A DNA stretch of 64,000 bases from Chromohalobacter marismortui (GTDB taxonomy: Bacteria > Pseudomonadota > Gammaproteobacteria > Pseudomonadales > Halomonadaceae): NCBI RefSeq assembly GCF_004364315.1, contig NZ_SOBR01000002.1:248001-312000 (forward strand), written 5' to 3'. Position numbers and translations under genes: made by a program. The notes beneath the pieces are model-generated. The model was not told where the DNA came from. It ran no database searches and saw nothing but the letters and a program-made list of their open reading frames with translations. This document shows positions 1-9,389 of this stretch, piece after piece; position 1 is the first letter of the stretch, and each line of letters begins with the position of its first letter.

Positions 1-190
1 CCAGCCGGCGATGCAACCGACCGCACCCCTGCTTGGATGCTGGCACCACGAGGTATCAGACGGCCTTATCTGACGGATCCTCCCACCGTCTGCGACTGAC
101 GTTCGCGCCGCTGCCGTCCATACTCGTATCCGAGTCTCCGCCCGGATGAGCTCGGGTACTCTCAAACGTTAAACGACAAGAGCAAGTTGC
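1..190. other. non-coding leader upstream of the mrp operon
   Basis: No convincing gene is visible here. A small hairpin (TCAGA at 56-60 with TCTGA at 69-73) is present, and CCGAG/CTCGG arms around 133-157 could form a second stem just before the mrpA start. The ribosome binding site before mrpA is weak (AAGAG around 177-181). The stretch could hold the mrp promoter and a structured 5' leader; I cannot assign it to a known RNA class. Confidence 0.35.
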
Positions 191-2988
<2,798 letters not shown>

Positions 2989-2989
<1 letters not shown>

Positions 2990-3339
2990 TGGAAGCGCTA
3001 TTCGCGACCACCACGGGCATCCTGGCCGCCAGTGGACTGTATCTGGCGCTACGCGGACGTACCTTCCCCGTGGTCGTGGGTCTGACGTTGTTGTCCTACG
3101 CCGTCAACCTGTTCCTGTTCTCCACCGGCGGACTGACCACCGGCAAGGCAGCCGTCATCAGCGGCGATGCGGGCGAGTACACCGACCCGCTACCGCAGGC
3201 CTTGGTACTCACCGCCATCGTCATCGGCTTCGCCATGACCGCCTTTTCGGTCATTCTTGCCATGCGCGTGCGCGGTGACGTGGGGAGCGATCACGTCAAC
3301 GGCAATCGCATCGACGAGCCGCGAGAGGACAAGTCCTGA
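2989..3339 (+). CDS. mrpC: Mrp antiporter subunit C (NuoK-like)
   Basis: Small three-helix subunit of the Mrp complex, homologous to NuoK of complex I. The 116-residue protein shows three hydrophobic segments, with the typical VVGLTLLSYAVNL and DPLPQALVLTAIVIGFA motifs. I place the start at the ATG at 2989, which overlaps the mrpA stop (TGATG) and lies 8 bases after AAGGAG; a GTG one codon earlier is possible but less well placed. The C-terminal tail is hydrophilic and charged. Its stop overlaps the start of mrpD, which fits translational coupling. Confidence 0.93.
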
Positions 3340-4850
3340 TGCAGCACTTGATCATTCTGCCGGTTCTGCTGCCACTCTTCACCGGCGTGGCATTGCTGAT
3401 CCATCGTGGCGGCGCGCTGACCTTGCGCCGCACAGCCAACGTCCTCTCGACGATCGCACTGGTCGTGGTGGGCATCTTGCTGGTCGCCGAAAGCACCGAC
3501 GATACCATCCGCTATTACGCGCTGGGCGATTGGCAACCGCCGTTCGGTATCATCCTGGTGCTCGACCGCCTCTCTGCATTGATGGTGATGCTGACGTCGG
3601 TACTGGCATTGGGTAGTCTGCTATACGCCTGCGCCGGTGATGACGAGCAAGGCTCCAATTTTCACGGACTCTTTCAGCTGCAATTGATGGGCATCAACGG
3701 GGCCTTCCTGACCGGCGATATCTTCAACCTGTTCGTCTTCTTCGAAGTATTGCTCATTGCCTCCTATGCACTGCTGATGCACGGCGGCGGCAAGGCACGG
3801 ACACATGCCGGCTTTCATTACGTGGCACTCAATCTGCTCGGGTCGATGCTGTTTCTGATCGCGCTCGGTGTGATCTATGGGACGACGGGAACCCTCAACA
3901 TGGTCGATATATCGATGGCCATTCCGAGCCTGAGTCCCGTCGATCTCGGGCTCGTCAAGGCGGGCGCCCTGCTGCTGCTGATCGTGTTTGGACTCAAGGC
4001 GGCCATGCTGCCACTGTATTTCTGGCTGCCACGCGCCTATGCCGCCGCACCCGCGCCGGTAGCGGCGTTGTTCGCGATCATGACCAAGGTCGGCATCTAT
4101 TCGATCATTCGTGTCTACACGCTGATTTTCGGCGAACAGGCCGGTCCTTTGGCCAATCTCGCCCAACCGTGGGTGTGGTGGTTAGGCTTGGCCACGCTCG
4201 CGCTTGCGGCCGTGGGCGTCCTCTCCGCGCGCGACATGCGCACCCAAGTGGCGTACCTGATTCTGATCTCGGTGGGTACCCTCTTGGCGGGCATCGGTAT
4301 GGGGAGCGAGGCCGCACTGAGTGCGTTGTTGTTTTACCTGATCCATACGACGCTGGTGAGTGGCGGTTTATTCCTGCTGGTGGATGCCATCGCGCAACAA
4401 CGCGGCAAGGCCGGCGCACGCATCGTACAGTCTCGCACGTTGACGCAGCCCACCATGCTGGGGCTGATGTTCTTCGCCGGGATGATCGCCATCGCCGGTT
4501 TGCCACCTTTATCCGGCGCCTTCGGCAAGGCACTGCTTCTTCAGGCGGCGACGACGGTGCAGCAGTATTGGCTGTGGCCCATCCTTCTGACCAGCGGGCT
4601 GGCCGCCTTGATCGCTCTGTCGCGAACCGGGTCGACCATCTTCTGGCGGGCCTCGGGCGAGAAAACCGGTACCACACTAGGCCCCTTGCGCGCTGCCGGC
4701 GCGTTAATGCTGATCGGTTGCGCTCCGCTCATCGTCGCCTTTGCCGGCCCCATCACCGCATTCACCCAAGCGACCGCCGCTCAATTGCTCGACCGCGATG
4801 CCTATGTGCAGGCGATCATCGCGCGGGGCGACACGGGAGGTGACGCATGA
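3339..4850 (+). CDS. mrpD: Mrp antiporter subunit D (NuoM/N-like)
   Basis: Second antiporter-like channel subunit of the Mrp complex, related to NuoM/NuoN. The protein has 503 residues with about 14 predicted membrane segments. The conserved proton-channel pattern is visible: FNLFVFFEVLLIASYALL near residue 130, the lysine in GLKAAMLPLYFWLPRAY near 220, and the TKVGIYSIIRVY segment near 250. It is translationally coupled on both sides: TGATG with mrpC and ATGA with mrpE. Confidence 0.95.
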   Translation: MQHLIILPVLLPLFTGVALLIHRGGALTLRRTANVLSTIALVVVGILLVAESTDDTIRYYALGDWQPPFGIILVLDRLSALMVMLTSVLALGSLLYACAGDDEQGSNFHGLFQLQLMGINGAFLTGDIFNLFVFFEVLLIASYALLMHGGGKARTHAGFHYVALNLLGSMLFLIALGVIYGTTGTLNMVDISMAIPSLSPVDLGLVKAGALLLLIVFGLKAAMLPLYFWLPRAYAAAPAPVAALFAIMTKVGIYSIIRVYTLIFGEQAGPLANLAQPWVWWLGLATLALAAVGVLSARDMRTQVAYLILISVGTLLAGIGMGSEAALSALLFYLIHTTLVSGGLFLLVDAIAQQRGKAGARIVQSRTLTQPTMLGLMFFAGMIAIAGLPPLSGAFGKALLLQAATTVQQYWLWPILLTSGLAALIALSRTGSTIFWRASGEKTGTTLGPLRAAGALMLIGCAPLIVAFAGPITAFTQATAAQLLDRDAYVQAIIARGDTGGDA

Positions 4851-5344
4851 TTCGTCCTCGCAAATGGCTGCCGATGCCATTGTTGTCCGTCTTGTTGCTG
4901 ATCGTGTGGCTGCTGCTGATGAACAGCATCGCCCTGGGCCATTGGCTACTCGGCGGCTTCCTGGCCATTGTCATTCCGCTGATCACCGAGCCCTTCTGGG
5001 AGGCGCAACCCAGGATCAAACGGCCTTGGCTCATGGTGCGCTATTTCTTTCGGGTCTTGATCGATATCGTCATCGCCAACCTGGAAGCGTCCAAGGTCAT
5101 ACTTGATCCACGCGGCCGGGCGCGCCCTGCCTTCGTCGAGTATCCGCTCGAGCTGCAGGAGAATTTCGCGATCACCATGCTGGCCAGTACCATCACTCTC
5201 ACGCCCGGCACGGTGTCGGCACATTTGCGCATGGACGGCAAGACACTATTGATCCATGTGCTGGATGTCGGTGATATCGACGACATGAAGCGTCATATCC
5301 ATGAGCGCTACGAGCGTCCGCTCAAGGAGATCTTCGAATGCTAG
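4847..5344 (+). CDS. mrpE: Mrp antiporter subunit E
   Basis: Accessory membrane subunit of the Mrp complex. The 165-residue protein has two N-terminal hydrophobic segments followed by a soluble domain with the family motif ITLTPGTVSAHL near residue 125 and an acidic C-terminal region. It overlaps mrpD by four bases (ATGA) and mrpF by seven. The TPGT motif and its place between D and F make the call secure. Confidence 0.94.
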   Translation: MIRPRKWLPMPLLSVLLLIVWLLLMNSIALGHWLLGGFLAIVIPLITEPFWEAQPRIKRPWLMVRYFFRVLIDIVIANLEASKVILDPRGRARPAFVEYPLELQENFAITMLASTITLTPGTVSAHLRMDGKTLLIHVLDVGDIDDMKRHIHERYERPLKEIFEC

Positions 5345-5607
5345 ATATTGCTCTCAAGATCAGCGTGACGCTGTTCACGATCGCGATCGTCCTCAACCTC
5401 TACCGCCTGGCGGTCGGCCCCAGCCTGCCTGATCGCATCCTGGCACTGGACACCATGTACGTGAACTCCATCGCCTTGATCGTACTGTTCGGCATTTGGC
5501 TGGGAGATCGCACCTACTTCGAAGCGGCGCTACTGATCGCCATGCTCGGTTTCGTGAGCACCGTGGCGGTCTGCAAGTATCTGCTGCGCGGCGATATCAT
5601 CGAATAG
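5338..5607 (+). CDS. mrpF: Mrp antiporter subunit F
   Basis: Small subunit with three membrane helices, 89 residues. The family signature around residues 25-40 (LYRLAVGPSLPDRILALDTM) is clear. The ATG lies inside the end of mrpE, in another frame. It is needed for assembly or activity of the cation/proton antiporter complex and has no enzymatic motif of its own. Confidence 0.94.
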   Translation: MLDIALKISVTLFTIAIVLNLYRLAVGPSLPDRILALDTMYVNSIALIVLFGIWLGDRTYFEAALLIAMLGFVSTVAVCKYLLRGDIIE

Positions 5608-5617
5608 TGGAGAGATC

Positions 5618-6016
5618 ATGATCGCGTTATACACCCTGATGGAAGGCGTCATCGCTTTCTTCCTGATTGCCGGTAGCATCTTCGCCCTGATCGGTTCACT
5701 GGGCCTGACGCGCATGAAGGATTTCTACATGCGCCTGCACGGCCCTTCGAAGATCTCTACCTTGGGCGTTGGCTGTGTGCTGCTCGCCTCGATCACCTAC
5801 TTCAGCCTGCTCGACGGCGGTCCCAGCTTGCGCGAGTTATTGATCACCATCTTCCTGTTCATTACGGCCCCGGTGTCGGCACACATGCTGAGCAAGAGCG
5901 CACTGCATCAGAAGCTCGCACGCGACCCGCGCACGCGCGGCGACCCCGAGGAGTTTCAGGAAGACCACGAGCACAGCGTTGAAGAAGCGCCCCAGGGCGA
6001 TTCAAAACTCCCCTGA
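5618..6016 (+). CDS. mrpG: Mrp antiporter subunit G
   Basis: Last subunit of the antiporter operon, 132 residues. Three hydrophobic segments carry the family motifs (GSLGLTRMKDFYMRLHGPSK around residues 28-47, ITAPVSAHMLSKSA around 86-99). The C-terminal 30 residues are rich in Asp and Glu and look like a halophile-type acidic extension. The start is preceded by GTGGAGAG. The operon ends here, converging on hemH. Confidence 0.94.
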   Translation: MIALYTLMEGVIAFFLIAGSIFALIGSLGLTRMKDFYMRLHGPSKISTLGVGCVLLASITYFSLLDGGPSLRELLITIFLFITAPVSAHMLSKSALHQKLARDPRTRGDPEEFQEDHEHSVEEAPQGDSKLP

Positions 6017-6034
6017 GGCGCCTCCAGAGCGCAC

Positions 6035-6065
6035 AAAAGTGCCCAAGCCCCCAGGTGCTTGGGCA
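6035..6065 (-). terminator. rho-independent terminator of hemH
   Basis: A perfect 9-bp stem (TGCCCAAGC at 6040-6048 with GCTTGGGCA at 6057-6065) is followed on the minus strand by a TTTT run at 6038-6035. It lies 10 bases past the hemH stop. The same hairpin could also slow transcription coming from mrpG on the other strand, but that side lacks a T run. Confidence 0.7.
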
Positions 6066-6075
6066 GTCGCCTGAC

Positions 6076-7062
6076 TTACCAGCCTTGGGTATGTTGCTCG
6101 ACGAGCGAGGCCAGCATATCGATATGCGCGGCGCGGTCATTGAGTGCGGGGATATAGCGATAGTGGCCACCGCCCGCCTCGGTGAAGTAATCGCGGTTCT
6201 CGACTTCCAGCTCTTCCAGTGTTTCCAGACAGTCGGCAGCGAACGCCGGACTGATCACGTCGACACCTTCGAGTCCCTCGGCGCCCCAGGCTTTCAGCGT
6301 ATCGTCGGTATACGGCTTGAGCCACTCCTCGCGCCCGAAGCGCGATTGATAGGTCTGCTGCCATGCCTCGGGCTCGAGTCCCAACGCCTCGGCGACCAGT
6401 CGACTGGTCGTCTCGCAGTGACGCGGGTAAGGATCGCCCGCCTCGGCATAGCGCTTGGGAATGCCATGATAGGAAAACAGCAGCCGTGGTTGTCGCCCAT
6501 GCGCCGCCCAATGCTCGCGAATGCTGTCCGCCAATGCCTCGATGTAGGCCGGATGAGCGTGGTAATCGCGCACGAAACGTAGCTCCGGCAGATGCGGACA
6601 GGGCGACAAGGCACGCGCCAGGCGATCGAAGACGGCACCGGTCGTCGTGGCGGAGTACTGCGGATACAACGGCAACACCAGGATGCGCTCGACACCGGCA
6701 TCGCGCAACGCCAGGCCGGCCTCCTCCATGCTCGGCTTGCCGTAGGTCATCGCCAATTCAACGGGAATGTCGGCACCCATGCGCGCTGCCAATCTCTCCT
6801 TCAAGGCGCGTTGCTGGCGACGCCCGATGGCGAGCAGCGGCGAGCCTTCGTCCTGCCACACGGACGCATAGGCCTTGGCCACGCGCGGCGGCCTTATGCG
6901 TAGAATGATCCCGTGCAGGATCGGCAACCATTTGATGCGCGGCAGATCGATGACGCGCGGGTCACCCAAAAACTCCGCCAGATAGCGGCGCACCGCCGAC
7001 GTGGTGGGGGCCTCGGGCGTGCCAAGATTGACGAGCATGACACCAAAGGGTGCTGACCCCAT
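6076..7062 (-). CDS. hemH: ferrochelatase
   Basis: Inserts ferrous iron into protoporphyrin IX, the last step of protoheme synthesis. The protein has 328 residues, the usual bacterial length. The N-terminal VMLVNLGTPEAP motif is present at about 8-19. The catalytic histidine lies in FSYHGIP (His199), and a conserved acidic patch follows at DCLETLEELE (about 278-287). The start is supported by GGAGAGG on the minus strand. It is divergent from the photolyase gene across 107 bases. Confidence 0.96.
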   Translation of the reverse strand: MGSAPFGVMLVNLGTPEAPTTSAVRRYLAEFLGDPRVIDLPRIKWLPILHGIILRIRPPRVAKAYASVWQDEGSPLLAIGRRQQRALKERLAARMGADIPVELAMTYGKPSMEEAGLALRDAGVERILVLPLYPQYSATTTGAVFDRLARALSPCPHLPELRFVRDYHAHPAYIEALADSIREHWAAHGRQPRLLFSYHGIPKRYAEAGDPYPRHCETTSRLVAEALGLEPEAWQQTYQSRFGREEWLKPYTDDTLKAWGAEGLEGVDVISPAFAADCLETLEELEVENRDYFTEAGGGHYRYIPALNDRAAHIDMLASLVEQHTQGW

Positions 7063-7130
7063 GAAACCTCTCCTATAAGAAACCGTGTCGGACAGTGTAA
7101 CAAGCTAAAGGCATATTACGCTTATCGCGT

Positions 7131-7154
7131 TATACTATGAAGACGATTTGTACA
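7131..7154. promoter_or_regulatory. LitR-like operator candidate before the photolyase gene
   Basis: TATACT (7131-7136), 12 bases, then TGTACA (7149-7154). This fits the T(G/A)TACA-N12-TGTA(C/T)A pattern I recall for light-responsive class II LitR (MerR family) in Pseudomonas putida, with one mismatch in the left half. The site ends 15 bases before the photolyase ATG, and its left half may double as a -10 element. No litR gene is in this window. Confidence 0.45.
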
Positions 7155-7169
7155 ACATCTGGATAACTT

Positions 7170-8744
7170 ATGTCCAAGTCATTGCGACTCGTCCTCGGTG
7201 ACCAACTCAGCCTGACGCTGCCCATACTGCAGAATGCACCGCCAGGGGCAACGATCGCGCTCTGCGAGGTCGAGGAAGAGGGACGCTACGTCCCCCACCA
7301 CCCGCAGAAGATCGCCATGATGCTCGCCGCGATGCGACATTTCGCCGCCGATCTGCGCCAGCGGGGGTATCGCGTGCATTATTCGACTCTCGACGACCCC
7401 GACAACCGACACTCACTGATCGCCGAGGCGGAGCGTCTGGCAAGACGCCACGGCTGCGACGAGATCCACGTGACCCGACCGGGAGAATGGCGTCTGCTGA
7501 AGGCCATGGAGGCACGACAGGCACAGCTCCACCCCCCACGCTGGCATATCGTCGAAGACACCCGCTTCTTTTGTTCCCACCGCGATTTCGAGGCCTGGAT
7601 GGAAGGCCGCAAGCGGCCACGCATGGAAGACTTCTACCGCCTGCTTCGCCGACGCACCGGGCTGCTGATGGACGGCAACGCACCGATCGGCGGACAGTGG
7701 AATTTCGACCGCGACAATCGTGCCCCCATCGATGACGCACCGCCCCCACCCTCGCTGCCTCGTCATCGTCAGGACGCCGTCACCCGGGAGGTGCTGGCAC
7801 TCGTCGAAAGACGTTTCGCCGATCACGTCGGTCGCCTGGAGGGCTTCAACTGGCCCGTCACCCGACGCCAGGCCCTGGCCGATCTGCGCCACTTCGTCGC
7901 CCAGGCCTTGCCCGCGTTCGGCACCTACCAGGATGCCATCAGCGATACGGCACCCTATCTCTTTCACTCCAGACTCTCCGCTGCGCTCAATATCGGCCTG
8001 CTGTCCCCCGGCGAGGTATGCGAGGCAGCGCAGGACGCCTGGCAACGCGGCGAGGCGCCACTCAATGCCGTCGAGGGCTTCATTCGCCAGATACTCGGGT
8101 GGCGGGAATACGTTCGCGGCATCTATTGGCACCGCATGCCCGCCTACAAGCGCGAGAATCAGCTCGGTGCCACCCGTGGACTTCCCCAATGCTACTGGGA
8201 CGGCGATACCGACTTGCGCTGCCTGCAGCGCGCCATCGAAATGACCCACGACAATGCCTATGCGCATCATATCCAGCGCTTGATGGTCACGGGCAACTTC
8301 GCACTGCTCTGCGATGTTCGCCCTGCCGCCTTGTGCGATTGGTACCTCGCGGTCTACGCCGACGCCTGCGAATGGGTCGAGCTGCCCAATACGCTGGGCA
8401 TGGTCCTGCACGCCGACGGCGGCTACCTGGGCTCCAAGCCCTATTGCGCCTCGGGCAAGTACATCGACCGCATGTCGGATCATTGCGCCCAATGTCGCTA
8501 CGATCCGCGCCAGAGCGTGGGCGAGAACGCCTGCCCGTTCAACGCTTTGTACTGGCGCTTCCTGGAGCGTCATGCCGACCAACTCGCCGACAATCCGCGC
8601 ATGCGGGTCATATACGGCACGCTCGACAAGATGTCGGCGCACAAGCGTCAGGCGTTACGCCAACAGGCGGACACGTTTCTCGACTCGCTGACATGGACGC
8701 CGCCTTACGGGCAGGGCCAGCATGCAAGCGACTACGGCGAGTGA
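7170..8744 (+). CDS. phrB: FeS-type (6-4) photolyase / bacterial cryptochrome (FeS-BCP family)
   Basis: FAD-dependent, light-driven DNA repair enzyme or photoreceptor of the deoxyribodipyrimidine photolyase-related (FeS-BCP) group. The N-terminus shows the family signature LRLVLGDQLS (5-14). The C-terminal catalytic half holds four cysteines at 351, 439, 442 and 455, the same spacing as the [4Fe-4S] ligands of Agrobacterium PhrB (350, 438, 441, 454). FAD-domain motifs include WREYVRGIYW (311-320) and NTLGMVLHADGGYLGSKPY. Length (524) is normal for the group. It is monocistronic and divergent from hemH. Members repair (6-4) photoproducts; cryptochrome signalling is the alternative. Confidence 0.9.
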   Translation: MSKSLRLVLGDQLSLTLPILQNAPPGATIALCEVEEEGRYVPHHPQKIAMMLAAMRHFAADLRQRGYRVHYSTLDDPDNRHSLIAEAERLARRHGCDEIHVTRPGEWRLLKAMEARQAQLHPPRWHIVEDTRFFCSHRDFEAWMEGRKRPRMEDFYRLLRRRTGLLMDGNAPIGGQWNFDRDNRAPIDDAPPPPSLPRHRQDAVTREVLALVERRFADHVGRLEGFNWPVTRRQALADLRHFVAQALPAFGTYQDAISDTAPYLFHSRLSAALNIGLLSPGEVCEAAQDAWQRGEAPLNAVEGFIRQILGWREYVRGIYWHRMPAYKRENQLGATRGLPQCYWDGDTDLRCLQRAIEMTHDNAYAHHIQRLMVTGNFALLCDVRPAALCDWYLAVYADACEWVELPNTLGMVLHADGGYLGSKPYCASGKYIDRMSDHCAQCRYDPRQSVGENACPFNALYWRFLERHADQLADNPRMRVIYGTLDKMSAHKRQALRQQADTFLDSLTWTPPYGQGQHASDYGE

Positions 8745-8763
8745 ACTTCGTGGGGAGGAAAAT

Positions 8764-8804
8764 GCCCGGTGCCTCGGCACCCAGGCCCCGGCATGTCGCC
8801 GGGC
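8764..8804. other. nested GC-rich hairpin between convergent genes
   Basis: An outer stem (GCCCGG 8764-8769 with CCGGGC 8799-8804) and an overlapping inner one (GGTGCC 8768-8773 with GGCACC 8776-8781) lie between the convergent photolyase and DUF6482 genes. There is no T run on either strand, so a terminator role is only a guess. Confidence 0.25.
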
Positions 8805-8877
8805 GAATAGTGGAAACGCAATGTGGAGTGAAGGATAGCCGTCGCAACGACCGCGTGAATTGCAGCCATTCAGTGGT

Positions 8878-9180
8878 TCAAAACACCAGCGGCATGCGTG
8901 AGGTCAATGGCGACTGGTAATGCGGTTCGCGTCCGACGACCTCGTCGTGGGCGACCCACTGCACGAGATAGGCACGATGAATACCCGCACGCTTGAGTTC
9001 GGAGTAGACATCATCCAGCGCCCGGAACAGCATCGGTTTTCCACGTCGCATCAGTGGATAGCGCTGACCTTCGAGGTCTTCTACCTCGACCCGGTACATA
9101 CGACTACCCGCGTGACTGATGACGCGAATTTCGAAGTCATGCTCCGCATCCACGAAGCGTTTGAGTTCACTTATTTCCAT
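8878..9180 (-). CDS. small conserved protein, DUF6482-like
   Basis: A 100-residue soluble protein of unknown function. It starts MEISELKRFV and contains the pattern VISHAGSRMYRVEVED (about 20-35) and a C-terminal segment ending in SPLTSRMPLVF. The family is small and common in Halomonas and Pseudomonas; the DUF6482 assignment is from memory. The start at 9180 is fixed by AAGGAGAA eight bases upstream; a longer reading frame has no such site. A stress-type promoter (see 9278-9285) lies about 100 bases upstream. Confidence 0.75.
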   Translation of the reverse strand: MEISELKRFVDAEHDFEIRVISHAGSRMYRVEVEDLEGQRYPLMRRGKPMLFRALDDVYSELKRAGIHRAYLVQWVAHDEVVGREPHYQSPLTSRMPLVF

Positions 9181-9277
9181 AATGTTCTCCTTGAGAGAAT
9201 GAAGATTACCGAGACATTCACTGCTTATCGCAGCGCATGCCCAGCTTGCCTCGAGCGAATGACAAGAATGTTGCAGC

Positions 9278-9285
9278 AAGTATAG
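9278..9285 (-). promoter_or_regulatory. sigma-S/sigma-70 type -10 element for the DUF6482 gene
   Basis: On the minus strand this reads CTATACTT, matching the stress-sigma -10 consensus (CTATACT) as well as the vegetative one. The predicted transcript would have a leader of about 90 bases. No good -35 is present at 16-18 bases; GACGTACAT, one arm of a larger inverted repeat, lies there instead. Confidence 0.45.
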
Positions 9286-9297
9286 AGCGGGAAAGGA

Positions 9298-9346
9298 ATG
9301 TACGTCTCACCACGCACGCGTAAGGGGCAAAAACCTTGACGTACAT
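9298..9346. repeat. 9-bp perfect inverted repeat upstream of the DUF6482 promoter
   Basis: ATGTACGTC (9298-9306) and GACGTACAT (9338-9346) are exact reverse complements with arm centres 40 bases apart, about four helical turns. The arm nearer the gene overlaps the expected -35 position. This geometry suggests two half-sites for a dimeric or looping regulator rather than a terminator. Confidence 0.5.
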
Positions 9347-9389
9347 GCGCGCTATGCAAACTTGGACCTCATCGCGACGAGAAGGTTTC

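Noticed and set aside
7413-8642. 409-codon open frame opposite the photolyase gene
   Set aside because: Fully inside and antisense to a gene with diagnostic FeS-photolyase cysteines; composition is shadow-like.
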